Assembly (NCBI RefSeq): GCF_900111145.1
Contig: NZ_FOIR01000002.1
Location: 682,001-746,000, forward strand
Reading direction: 5' to 3'
DNA: 64,000 bases
DNA from: Roseivirga pacifica
GTDB taxonomy: Bacteria > Bacteroidota > Bacteroidia > Cytophagales > Cyclobacteriaceae
Shown here: positions 46,551-54,850 of the stretch, in pieces
Numbering within the stretch: position 1 is the stretch's first letter
How the letters are laid out: each line of letters starts with the position of its first letter
Notes under the pieces: generated by a model
The model's input: the letters and a program-made list of their open reading frames with translations, nothing else
Database searches by the model: none
What the model was told of the DNA's origin: nothing
Position numbers and translations under genes: made by a program

Positions 46551-46585
46551 GCCATTCGCGAATTGGTGCGCCAACACCGAATGGC
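46551..46585. other. Imperfect hairpin between nitrilase and M14 genes
   Basis: GCCATTCG (46551-46558) pairs with CGAATGGC (46578-46585), with a smaller TTGG/CCAA stem inside. It lies in the 67-base gap between two genes of the same strand, without a T run. It may be an internal processing or regulatory structure. Confidence 0.4.
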
Positions 46586-46593
46586 GATTAACG

Positions 46594-47517
46594 CTACACC
46601 TTTTGCGTAGCAGGTTGATTTTTTACGTTTAATTCAAAAATATCAGGTCTAGCATAATGACCAATCGGGTCAAAGTCTAGCTTACTTTGCGTAATCAGGT
46701 CTAAATTGATTTCAGCGGTAAGAATTCCTTCGGTTCCCCACAATGATCCGGCTAAAACATTACCTAATGGGTCGATAATTACAGAACCGCCATTGCTCAT
46801 AACATCCGGTTGATTTTGTAGATCGGCAATACTCGGTAAGTCGTTCGGGTACATATTTTTAGTAACAAACTGATTGCACCCGAACACAAAGCAACGGCCT
46901 TCTAGTGCAATGTGCTTCATGCTATGTTGCCAGTTTTCTCGTGCATCGGCAGTAGGTGCCAAATACAGCTGAACTCCTTTTTGATACATACTCATACGCG
47001 CTGCGGGCATGTAATTCTCCCAACAAATGAGCCCTCCCATTCTGCCCAAACTTGTATCAAAACTAGACAGCGTACTGCCATCATCTTCTCCCCAAATTAT
47101 CCGCTCTTGTGCTGTAGGCTTAATTTTTCGGTGCTTACCTAAGAAATTACCATTAGGACCAAAGTAAAAAATGCTGCAGTACATGGTACCCGAAACAAGG
47201 TCTTTTTCATTTACCCCAATGGCCAAAAATGCCTTAGCTGCTTTTGCCATTGCGCCAAGTCTATTGCAGGCAGCATCACCCTCTGCAATACTAGCGTCCC
47301 AGTAGCGCTGCCACAATTCCCTACCTTCAGGGCTGCGGCTGCCTACAACTGTCCCGAAACTTAAACCCCGTGGATAAACCGAAACAAATGCCTCAGGAAA
47401 CAGAATCAGCTCCGCACCATTTGCCTGTTCAATAAGGTCAGCCGTTTTCCCCAAGGTTGCTTCTAAATCGAACAAAACTGGTGCGGCTTGCACCACCGCT
47501 GCTGTGAATATTGCCAT
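46594..47517 (-). CDS. Nitrilase (carbon-nitrogen hydrolase)
   Basis: A 307-residue nitrilase-superfamily enzyme. The catalytic triad is visible as E42 (LFPEAF), K131 (KHRKIKPT) and C165 (GGLICWENYMP). The motif WENYMP and ARMSMYQKG place it in the true nitrilase branch (EC 3.5.5.1), which hydrolyses nitriles to acids and ammonia, rather than in the amidase branches. No signal peptide, cytoplasmic. Possible operon with the M14 gene downstream. Substrate unknown. Confidence 0.88.
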   Translation of the reverse strand: MAIFTAAVVQAAPVLFDLEATLGKTADLIEQANGAELILFPEAFVSVYPRGLSFGTVVGSRSPEGRELWQRYWDASIAEGDAACNRLGAMAKAAKAFLAIGVNEKDLVSGTMYCSIFYFGPNGNFLGKHRKIKPTAQERIIWGEDDGSTLSSFDTSLGRMGGLICWENYMPAARMSMYQKGVQLYLAPTADARENWQHSMKHIALEGRCFVFGCNQFVTKNMYPNDLPSIADLQNQPDVMSNGGSVIIDPLGNVLAGSLWGTEGILTAEINLDLITQSKLDFDPIGHYARPDIFELNVKNQPATQKV

Positions 47518-47646
47518 GCCAAAAGTTAAGGAGAATTTGACTTTGGTAATTGGTCATTGCGTAATTAGTGCGCTCGGACCTTCTAAATTTCGGGAGTTGG
47601 TAAAGGAACCAACCAAATTTCAAACTATTTGAGATAAATTAGCCAT

Positions 47647-47928
47647 ATGCAAAACAAGCAAGACTACGCCCTATTATCCCTTGAGCAACTGAAAAAGGCG
47701 GAAAAGAAAATTTATCGTCAAGCCATTACCGCAGCAGTAATTATTGGCTTTTTATTCGGCATTATCATTTTCGGATTACTTAAAAATGGCTTTGGCTTTC
47801 TGTATGTTTTCATCCCTGCCATACTCATTGTAATGGTTTATAAGCAATCGAAAACTTTGCACAGCAAACTTGCAGACATTAGGGAGGAGATGAACTACAA
47901 ACAAGCAACGAACAAGAGTAATCAATAG
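47647..47928 (+). CDS. Two-helix membrane protein, unknown
   Basis: A 93-residue protein with an N-terminal helical stretch (LEQLKKAEKKIYRQ), two membrane helices (AVIIGFLFGIIIFGLL and FLYVFIPAILIVMVY) and a basic-polar tail. This layout is common in Bacteroidota genomes. No function can be proposed. It starts 130 bases after the divergent nitrilase gene. Confidence 0.7.
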   Translation: MQNKQDYALLSLEQLKKAEKKIYRQAITAAVIIGFLFGIIIFGLLKNGFGFLYVFIPAILIVMVYKQSKTLHSKLADIREEMNYKQATNKSNQ

Positions 47929-47999
47929 GACATGAGCTAGTTAACAAATCAAATTCATATTTTAGGTTCTAGGTTTCAACTTCAAAAACACGCATCAAC

Positions 48000-48707
48000 A
48001 TGCCAGCTCTCAATAAACCACTGACCATACTGCTAATCATTTGTACAAGCTTTGGTGCCTATTGCCAAAAAGCAGCTCCTATTTTAATAGCCCCCGTGAT
48101 TATAGATACTGTTGAGGTAAAACAAACCTCTACTGTAACCCGCATGCTTTGGCTAAACGATACCATTACGATAGGCACGCTGGTGGAGCCCATTGAGATA
48201 GACACTGCAGAATTACTCAAAATGAAAAAGGCTTTTAAAGACGATAGCCCAATTAACGACAAAGAGATTGCTGAATTAAAAGCCAACATCAAAACTGGTG
48301 CACAAAACTGTTATTCCTACGCACTCGAAAAATACTTTGCACATCATAGCAGTTTTAACCAAACCCTTTTTAGCCAAACTACTGGCATAGACCGCCCTTC
48401 GGCAGAGGCTATTCTAAGCAAGTACTTTAGCAGCATAGACTCCTTCTCAACCGATTCAAAACAAGACTTAAAAAAACAACTACCCAATAATGTACTCGTT
48501 GGGTTTGTCAATAAAGAAAACTGGACAACCCATTTGGTTTATTATAATGAAGGGGTCTTCTATTCAAAAAACGGGGTTTTTAAACCGATTGAATTCAAGT
48601 CGCTGAAAAAATTCCTTAAAGAAAGCTACATCTACACGCAGCAAATAGTGCTTTATAGAATTGATGAAGATAAAGTGAAAGATTATATTCAAAAGGATAA
48701 CTTCTAA
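48000..48707 (+). CDS. Exported protein with possible Cys-His (NlpC-like) active site
   Basis: A 235-residue secreted protein: signal KPLTILLIICTSFGAYCQKA. It contains NCYSYALEKYF near residue ~101 and NWTTHLVYYN near ~180, the spacing and order of a papain-like (NlpC/P60-type) Cys and His. That is a guess from pattern only; no firm domain match. The next gene starts 4 bases after its stop, so the pair is likely co-transcribed. Confidence 0.65.
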   Translation: MPALNKPLTILLIICTSFGAYCQKAAPILIAPVIIDTVEVKQTSTVTRMLWLNDTITIGTLVEPIEIDTAELLKMKKAFKDDSPINDKEIAELKANIKTGAQNCYSYALEKYFAHHSSFNQTLFSQTTGIDRPSAEAILSKYFSSIDSFSTDSKQDLKKQLPNNVLVGFVNKENWTTHLVYYNEGVFYSKNGVFKPIEFKSLKKFLKESYIYTQQIVLYRIDEDKVKDYIQKDNF

Positions 48708-48711
48708 CTAC

Positions 48712-49104
48712 ATGAACTGGTACAAAACCCTTCTCATCATATTGTTTCTTTTGGCTCCGCTTTTCTCATTCGGCCAAGCAAAAGATTGCCATAAATTTAG
48801 GACAGGTAAATTTAAAACCACGGACAGCGAAATAGGGGTTAATTACATTACTCGAAACGATTCTATTCAAATAGAATATGTACCAAACCTAAAAGCCAAG
48901 GTTGCTTTAAATGTAAAATGGATCAATCAATGTACACTCCAACTCACCTTCAACAGAGTTATTGAAAACCCGGATTCATTAGCTATAGGAAAACTATTAG
49001 TTCTAACAGAAATAATAGAAACAAAAGAAAACTCTTATATAGCCGAGACCACAGTCGAGGGATACGATTACATGGTAAAGCATGAGTTCTTAAGAATAAA
49101 GTAA
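48712..49104 (+). CDS. Small exported protein (family often mis-named topoisomerase IV)
   Basis: A 130-residue protein with a signal peptide (KTLLIILFLLAPLFSFGQA). The pattern KDCHKFRTGKF, then IEYVP, then VKWINQCTLQLTF is that of a frequent Bacteroidota family that databases sometimes wrongly label DNA topoisomerase IV. It has two Cys residues that may form a disulfide. Function unknown. Follows the putative Cys-His protein gene by 4 bases. Confidence 0.7.
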   Translation: MNWYKTLLIILFLLAPLFSFGQAKDCHKFRTGKFKTTDSEIGVNYITRNDSIQIEYVPNLKAKVALNVKWINQCTLQLTFNRVIENPDSLAIGKLLVLTEIIETKENSYIAETTVEGYDYMVKHEFLRIK

Positions 49105-49120
49105 CAGCTGAACCCCTAGA

Positions 49121-50017
49121 ATGCCCACCCAACTTTCTATAGCCTATACCGAGCCATTCAGTTTTAAAAGATGCTACAATGCACTTTATCGCAGCGATGA
49201 TGAGATCCTTTACCATTTGGAGGATGACGTCATTTACAGGCTTATCAAGTTGGGAACAGACTTTATTCCCGTGATGATTTCTGAAGGGGAAAACTGCATT
49301 TTGGCAAGCACAGACATCGATTTATCGACTGAACAGCAAACCGCGCTAGAAGCGTATATCACGCATTGGTTCGACCTAAAAACTAACCTCACTCCTTTTT
49401 ACGCGCTTTTGCAAAAAGATACTCGGCTGGCGCATTTACCCGAAAAACTACATGGTTTACGTATTGTCGGCATACCCGATATGTTCGAAGCTATTTGTTG
49501 GAGTGTGGTGGGTCAACAAATCAACCTGAGTTTTGCCCACAAACTAAAGCGCAGATTGGTAGAACACTACGGAGTAAAAACTACATGGCACGGCAAAGTG
49601 CTACACCACTTCCCTACTCCAGAAGCCTTGCTACAACTTGATGAAGTCTATTTTCACGAGCAAAAGCAGTTTAGTAGAAGTAAGCTCAAGTATCTAAAAA
49701 ATGTATCTGAGGCTTTTGCCTCTAGCATTGTAAGTCAAGAAAAATTGGCTGCTTTACCAACTTTTGAAGAACGCCAAGCATTGCTGACTTCTATTAAAGG
49801 CATAGGTGTATGGTCGGCCAATTACACCTTAATGAAATCCCTTAACCAGGCTGAAGCCATTCCCTTTGGCGACACCGGCATTACCCAAGCCATGTTCAAC
49901 CTTGGTACTATCAATGACAGAAAGGATGAAACAGCCATAAAAGCATTCTTTGAAACTGTAAAGGGATGGGAAGCCTATACAGTTTTTTATTTATGGGGCA
50001 GTTTAGGTCTTAGATAA
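49121..50017 (+). CDS. DNA-3-methyladenine glycosylase II (AlkA type)
   Basis: A 298-residue base-excision repair glycosylase. The N-terminal domain (SFKRCYNALYRSDDEILYHLED) fits AlkA_N. The helix-hairpin-helix is LLTSIKGIGVWSANY at residues 221-235, and D251 in IPFGDTGITQ corresponds to the catalytic Asp. The IVGQQI-type segment VVGQQINLSFA at 129-139 is also characteristic. Removes alkylated bases. Starts 16 bases after the small exported protein gene. The usual Ada regulator is not nearby. Confidence 0.9.
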   Translation: MPTQLSIAYTEPFSFKRCYNALYRSDDEILYHLEDDVIYRLIKLGTDFIPVMISEGENCILASTDIDLSTEQQTALEAYITHWFDLKTNLTPFYALLQKDTRLAHLPEKLHGLRIVGIPDMFEAICWSVVGQQINLSFAHKLKRRLVEHYGVKTTWHGKVLHHFPTPEALLQLDEVYFHEQKQFSRSKLKYLKNVSEAFASSIVSQEKLAALPTFEERQALLTSIKGIGVWSANYTLMKSLNQAEAIPFGDTGITQAMFNLGTINDRKDETAIKAFFETVKGWEAYTVFYLWGSLGLR

Positions 50018-50095
50018 CCCATTTATTCGCCCCATTCTCTCTCAGTTCAATCCATTTTCACTTCAATCTTTAACAAGCATCCATTATTTTACAAC

Positions 50096-51133
50096 ATGCT
50101 TGTTTACAAACAATTCAAACTCAAAAGAGTATTTGCTTTTGCCGGTTACCACATGGTATGGCTAACAGCTTGGGTAAGTGTAGTAGCCTTTTCCTATCAA
50201 AAATTTGAATTGAGCTGGCTAAGTATTCCTTGGGTACCCATTGCTTTAATAGGAACAGCGGTTGCTTTTTACGTGGGCTTTAAAAACAATAGTGCCTATG
50301 ATAGAACTTGGGAAGCACGCAAAATTTGGGGCGCCATTGTAAACGACAGTCGGGCTTGGGGCAGTATGGTAAAAGCCTATATTGATGATTATTCTTTGGA
50401 TAAAAATAAAAACAGCCAAGACATAGCTGACATTAAAAAATCGCTCATCTACCGCCATATCGCATGGTTGTATTGCCTGAGAAACCAACTTTTAAAACCC
50501 ACCGATTGGGAGCATGAAAGGCAAGGCGGTTTTGTAAAGTTCAAAGCGCGTCAGTTTCGCAAAAAGTACGGTTTAGGTTTATTTGAAGATGAAATTAAGG
50601 ATGCAGAACTTTACCACCTGCTTTCGAACGATGAGTACCAAAAGCTCAAACATTATAAAAATCCAGCAACCCATTTAATAGATCAGCAAGCGCAAGTATT
50701 AGCACAACTTACAAAGGCAGGCACACTTGAAACCTTTAGGCAAATAGAATTACAGAAGCTGCTTAACAGTTTTTACGAACAACAAGGCAAGTGTGAGCGC
50801 ATTAAGAAATTCCCCTTGCCCAGGCAGTATGGTAACATTAGCCAGTACCTAGTGAGTATTTTCATCTTTCTACTCCCCTTTGGCATGATGTCCGAGTTTA
50901 GCGGTCTTACTGGCGGGGCATTTTACTGGTCCATTCCTTTAACCGTTTTGGTCGGTTGGGTATTTGTAGTAATGGAAACTGTGGGCGATTATACCGAAAA
51001 CCCGTTTGAAGGAATGGGTAATGATATACCAATGCTTTCGCTTTGCAGAACGATCGAAAACGACCTAAGACAAATGCTCAATGAAACGGAATTGCCAGAA
51101 GACATTAAGGTGAAAAACGGGGTATTAATGTAA
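50096..51133 (+). CDS. Bestrophin-family anion channel
   Basis: A 345-residue membrane protein. The opening (VFAFAGYHMVWLTAWVSVVAFSY), the segment GFKNNSAYDRTWEARKIWGAIVNDSRAW and the C-terminal VFVVMETVGDYTENPFEGMGNDIPM are hallmarks of the bestrophin/YneE family (RFP-TM). Forms pentameric chloride-type channels. Two bases separate its stop from that of the convergent membrane protein gene. Physiological role unknown. Confidence 0.92.
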   Translation: MLVYKQFKLKRVFAFAGYHMVWLTAWVSVVAFSYQKFELSWLSIPWVPIALIGTAVAFYVGFKNNSAYDRTWEARKIWGAIVNDSRAWGSMVKAYIDDYSLDKNKNSQDIADIKKSLIYRHIAWLYCLRNQLLKPTDWEHERQGGFVKFKARQFRKKYGLGLFEDEIKDAELYHLLSNDEYQKLKHYKNPATHLIDQQAQVLAQLTKAGTLETFRQIELQKLLNSFYEQQGKCERIKKFPLPRQYGNISQYLVSIFIFLLPFGMMSEFSGLTGGAFYWSIPLTVLVGWVFVVMETVGDYTENPFEGMGNDIPMLSLCRTIENDLRQMLNETELPEDIKVKNGVLM

Positions 51134-51135
51134 AC

Positions 51136-51591
51136 TCAAATAAACAAGGGAATCAAGCTTTCCACCACACCGATCAGTAAACTCACTATTAAACCTGTTT
51201 TAGAAAGTTTGTTCGTGCTAAACGTATTGGTATGCGCTATATAAATAGCACTACCAGCTGCAAGCAACAGCACTATTACCACAAAGACAGGTGTGAAAGA
51301 AGGTGTAACACCAACCAAGTCAAAGAACAATTCTAAAATGGCCATGTAGCCAAAGATCGCCAACGCTAAGTTTGCCTGTTTAGAACCACGAATAAGTAGA
51401 AAACCTGCGTTTAGCAGTGCCATAGGCATAAGCAACAACGAAAACTGCATGTAATATGCCGGTGTAAAGTAAGTAGCAAAATCTACCTGAATTGTGGTTG
51501 TTCTGAAAAAGTTGACGATCAGCAACAAAGCAATCATCATAAACAAAGCCGCTACAATTCTACCCGCATTCAGTTGTTTGGAAGCCTCCAT
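51136..51591 (-). CDS. Multi-pass membrane protein, unknown
   Basis: A 151-residue protein that is mostly hydrophobic: about five helices (IVAALFMMIALLLIVNFF, FSLLLMPMALLNAGFLLI, ALAIFGYMAILELFFDLV, FVVIVLLLAAGSAIYI, and a C-terminal IVSLLIGVVESLIPLF). No family recognised. It converges on the bestrophin gene with only two bases between the stops. Confidence 0.65.
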   Translation of the reverse strand: MEASKQLNAGRIVAALFMMIALLLIVNFFRTTTIQVDFATYFTPAYYMQFSLLLMPMALLNAGFLLIRGSKQANLALAIFGYMAILELFFDLVGVTPSFTPVFVVIVLLLAAGSAIYIAHTNTFSTNKLSKTGLIVSLLIGVVESLIPLFI

Positions 51592-51678
51592 TTAACAAGA
51601 ATAAGAAAAAGTACTGACATCAAGCATTCCTTATGGGTAGTCGAACCTGTCTTATTGGTAAGTAATTCTTAATGCAGG

Positions 51679-52332
51679 TTAACCAGCCAAAAAACCCTTC
51701 CTAACAGCTTCCATTACCAGTTTGGCTGTATTATGCACATCGAATTTCTGCAATATATTAGTCCTATGTCCATCGACCGTACGACTGCTGATAAACAGCT
51801 TTTCGGCTATCTCTTTATTCGAATAGCCCTCAGCAACTAACTCCAACACCTCTTGCTCTCGTGCACTTAGCACAATCTTTTGGCCTACCCTGGGCGTGAG
51901 CCTCGTTTTTCGCTTAAGGCCTTCCAACATAGCCTTGGACACCTCTTCCGAATAGTAAATTCCTTTTTCATACACATTCAAAATGGCATTCCTTAATGTC
52001 TCTCTGTTACTGTCTTTCATTAAGTAGCCATTCACACCCATTTCCATTAAATAAGATATCATTCGCTCCTCGCTGTGCATGGTTAAAATGATCACTTTAA
52101 GGTTTGGATAAAGCTCCCGAGCTTCTTGAAAAGTATCTACACCATTTTTACCCGGCATATCAAGATCCAGCAGCAATACATCTGGCATAGTTGATTTAAG
52201 TTCCTCTAGTGCAGCTATTCCACTACCCACATCAAAAACCAGCTCAGTTTCTTCAATGCGCGACATAAGTAGTTTTATTCCTTCACGAAACAGCTCATGA
52301 TCATCTACCAAGCCAACCTTTATCGTATTCAT
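51679..52332 (-). CDS. NarL/LuxR-type response regulator
   Basis: A 217-residue response regulator. The receiver has acidic pocket DDHE at ~10-13 and the phospho-acceptor D56 in LLLDLDMPG, with K at the ILTMHSEE...MKDS region. The LuxR-type HTH follows at ~150-205 (LSAREQEVLELVAEGYSNKEIAEKLFISSRTVDGHR). The ATG overlaps the kinase stop by 4 bases (ATGA), so it is translated with the kinase. Last gene of a four-gene minus-strand operon. Confidence 0.95.
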   Translation of the reverse strand: MNTIKVGLVDDHELFREGIKLLMSRIEETELVFDVGSGIAALEELKSTMPDVLLLDLDMPGKNGVDTFQEARELYPNLKVIILTMHSEERMISYLMEMGVNGYLMKDSNRETLRNAILNVYEKGIYYSEEVSKAMLEGLKRKTRLTPRVGQKIVLSAREQEVLELVAEGYSNKEIAEKLFISSRTVDGHRTNILQKFDVHNTAKLVMEAVRKGFLAG

Positions 52333-53111
52333 TGTCTGTCTATTTGAATGTGAATCATCACCCCACCTTCTTCAGGATTTGTAATCTTTAACTTGCCTTT
52401 TAATGCGTTTACCCGGCTTTCCATATTCTTTAACCCGAGCCCTTTTTTCACTATATCGCTGCTGCTAATTCCTTTACCATTATCTGAATAAGTCAAGCTA
52501 AATAGGTGCGGCTGTGCATTTAAGTCCATATTTATGGCCGAAGCTTCGGCATGCCGCAGCCCGTTGGTTAGCAACTCTTGCACCACCCTATAAACACTCA
52601 ACTCGTGCTTTTGCGATAAAGGATAATCGTATGAATGTTCAAACTGAATATCAACCGAAGAGGCTTTGCCAATATGCCTAACCAGTTCGCCAATAGCTTC
52701 GGCTAAGCCTAGGGTTTCTAGCACAACCGGACGCAAGTCTGCCGACACCCTACGCACCGATTCTATGGTTTCTCCCAACATGGCATCTACCTGTTTGTTT
52801 ATACCGTTGTTCTGCTCCGCCTCTTCTTCGATATTGTGCCGCAAATACATTCGGGCAGTGGTGAGCAAAACTCCTACACCATCGTGCAACTCGCGACCAA
52901 TCCTATCCCTTTCATTCTCTTGACTCTCAAGCGTAGCTTGCAGCAACTCTAACTGATGCTCTTCTTCTGCCTTTTTATGCTTGCGTTCTTGAGCAATAAG
53001 CTTTCGCTGGTAAATGACCACGAAAACAATGATGACAATAGTGAGAAAGAACATCCCCACCATGCCAATGATTACCGCATTAATATCAGCTGTTACTCCG
53101 GGTCCATCCAT
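52329..53111 (-). CDS. HisKA_3 sensor histidine kinase
   Basis: A 260-residue kinase of the NarX/DesK group. One membrane helix (MVGMFFLTIVIIVFVVIYQ, ~18-35) with almost no extracytoplasmic part, a coiled linker, the phospho-His H76 in IGRELHDGVG, and an HATPase_c domain with VQELLTNGLRHAEAS and SDNGKG. Since it has no sensing domain of its own, the input must come from its helix or from another protein. It overlaps the multi-TM protein gene by 19 bases and the regulator by 4, so a stable complex is plausible. Confidence 0.93.
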   Translation of the reverse strand: MDGPGVTADINAVIIGMVGMFFLTIVIIVFVVIYQRKLIAQERKHKKAEEEHQLELLQATLESQENERDRIGRELHDGVGVLLTTARMYLRHNIEEEAEQNNGINKQVDAMLGETIESVRRVSADLRPVVLETLGLAEAIGELVRHIGKASSVDIQFEHSYDYPLSQKHELSVYRVVQELLTNGLRHAEASAINMDLNAQPHLFSLTYSDNGKGISSSDIVKKGLGLKNMESRVNALKGKLKITNPEEGGVMIHIQIDRQ

Positions 53112-53737
53112 AGCGCTATGTTAAAGCAGAGGTACTGGATAATGTTAAAGAAAATATGGATCAACCATACGTTAATGGAATACTCCAGGTCGAGCTGAGT
53201 TAACCAATCACCAAAAACAAACAGTACTATACTGCTAGAGAAGTAAGTAAGCACACCAATATTTATCCAGAAGAAACTACTCTTCTCAATTTTGGTGTAG
53301 ACCATTTTGCTCAAAATTCTAAAGAAGACAAGTACAGAAAGTAATACTAAACCAATACTTGAAGCAGTGATGACATTTGTATTTAACTCGCGAACTCCTT
53401 GAAAGAAACACAGGTTAATCACAGCAAATACCGCCATCAACACTATGCCTACCCTTATTAGCTTTCTTTCTGAATGAGATAAATGCAAGGATAGAATTGT
53501 TGCCATAAAGGCAAACTCTATTACGGCATAAATATGAAACACAATGTAATTAGTAATTACAAGCTCAATCAATACCCTAGAAATGACCTCTGTGATGAAA
53601 GTAAAGCACAATGAAAAAACAAGGAGCTTTTGAGAAAGCCCCAGTTTATTAAATTTTGCAGCCCCAGTAATCAGGCCTAAAAAAATTAGTCCAATAGGAA
53701 TAGCAAGGATAATATTATATAAAGTCGCTTTATCCAT
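53093..53737 (-). CDS. Multi-TM protein, possible input unit of the kinase
   Basis: A 214-residue protein with about six to seven membrane helices (IILAIPIGLIFLGLI, LLVFSLCFTFITEVI, YIVFHIYAVIEFAFMATILSL and others). No enzyme motif. Its last 19 bases overlap the kinase start, and the unknown 301-residue protein gene ends 9 bases before its start. The position suggests that it senses the signal for the short kinase; this is inference only. Confidence 0.75.
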   Translation of the reverse strand: MDKATLYNIILAIPIGLIFLGLITGAAKFNKLGLSQKLLVFSLCFTFITEVISRVLIELVITNYIVFHIYAVIEFAFMATILSLHLSHSERKLIRVGIVLMAVFAVINLCFFQGVRELNTNVITASSIGLVLLSVLVFFRILSKMVYTKIEKSSFFWINIGVLTYFSSSIVLFVFGDWLTQLDLEYSINVWLIHIFFNIIQYLCFNIALWMDPE

Positions 53738-53746
53738 TAAGGAGTA

Positions 53747-54652
53747 CTAGTTCTCACAGTTACCAAATGGTGGACATGGCTGCATGTACTGATAGAGCAC
53801 CTGAACTGTTTCTTCATCGTCTTCTGCTCTCAGCACATTCACTGCCGTGGAACTATCAAATAAAATATCATTATGATGTTCAGAAAAGAATTCTAATGTG
53901 CCAGTTTTACCCCCTTCTCTGTGCTTTAGCCTAAACTCCAATACAGTTACGTAAGAAAAAGTATTGACTATATCCACCTTGTTTAGGTCGATACCAAAGT
54001 GAAATCCAATGAAAGCAAGCTCAAATTTTGGAGAAATATTAGCCAAGTATTGAACCAACATATCATGAACATTTGGATTAGTAGCTGGAGAGATATTGTA
54101 GCCCAACAACTTACTCAATTTGGCTGTTGGCTCAAGCCCTGAAACGACTTTTGATGTAAAGACATCTTCAATTTTACTAATTCTTGAATCTCTCCAAGTT
54201 CTAGTTACCAAATCCAAATAGGTCTCTGGAACCTGAAATCCCCCAATGGCAGAAGCGTTATCTCCCCTTCCATAAGCGATTTTAGAATTCTCATAGCCGC
54301 TAATCGGGTTTACAAAGCCAAAGTTACAAGGAGACTCCTTCTCCCCATTTATCACCCTCAAAATGGGCATTACCCTTAGCTTGTAATCTCCTAGCTCCCT
54401 TAAGCCAAAACTTATTTTAAACTCAGTTTCATGGCTAACTCCTTGTCCTTCCTTTTTAATGGCGGAAATAATCTCTTCCCCACTCAAATACAAAGACTTA
54501 ACCTTGAACAGGTCACCTGTATAAGGCTCTTCAAAGCCTGAATTACTACCAGGCAAATCCGGTACCCCGAAGAAGTTTTTAGAAAGGTCCATTATGTTAC
54601 AGTCACACCAGTTACCCAGTGACTGTTTTGTTTCTGTTGAAGTTAATTGCAT
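53747..54652 (-). CDS. Unknown cytoplasmic protein, first gene of the signalling operon
   Basis: A 301-residue protein without signal peptide or membrane helix. I do not recognise the fold. It has a run of conserved-looking aromatic and acidic segments (FEEPYTGDLFKVKSLYLSGEE, YNISPATNPNVHDMLVQYL, FELAFIGFHFGIDLNKV) and a Cys-containing tail (QPCPPFGNCEN). Two Cys near the N-terminus (WCDCN) and two at the C-terminus could bind metal or form bridges. First gene of the operon ahead of the multi-TM protein; it may be the effector or the ligand-binding part of the system. Confidence 0.65.
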   Translation of the reverse strand: MQLTSTETKQSLGNWCDCNIMDLSKNFFGVPDLPGSNSGFEEPYTGDLFKVKSLYLSGEEIISAIKKEGQGVSHETEFKISFGLRELGDYKLRVMPILRVINGEKESPCNFGFVNPISGYENSKIAYGRGDNASAIGGFQVPETYLDLVTRTWRDSRISKIEDVFTSKVVSGLEPTAKLSKLLGYNISPATNPNVHDMLVQYLANISPKFELAFIGFHFGIDLNKVDIVNTFSYVTVLEFRLKHREGGKTGTLEFFSEHHNDILFDSSTAVNVLRAEDDEETVQVLYQYMQPCPPFGNCEN

Positions 54653-54850
54653 GGTTTATTCGTTTTTAGTTGATCTTTTTCTTATCAATATAATTCAATC
54701 CATCATCAATTTCACCTAGGTTCAGGTTACAGACCAACATTCGGATTAATACGCCTATGCAAACAGGTGTTTTTACTTGGCAAATAGCCTAGCCTTTTGA
54801 GAGAATGGAAAGAATGTACTTATATTGATTGCTGTTTACTCACTAAAACT

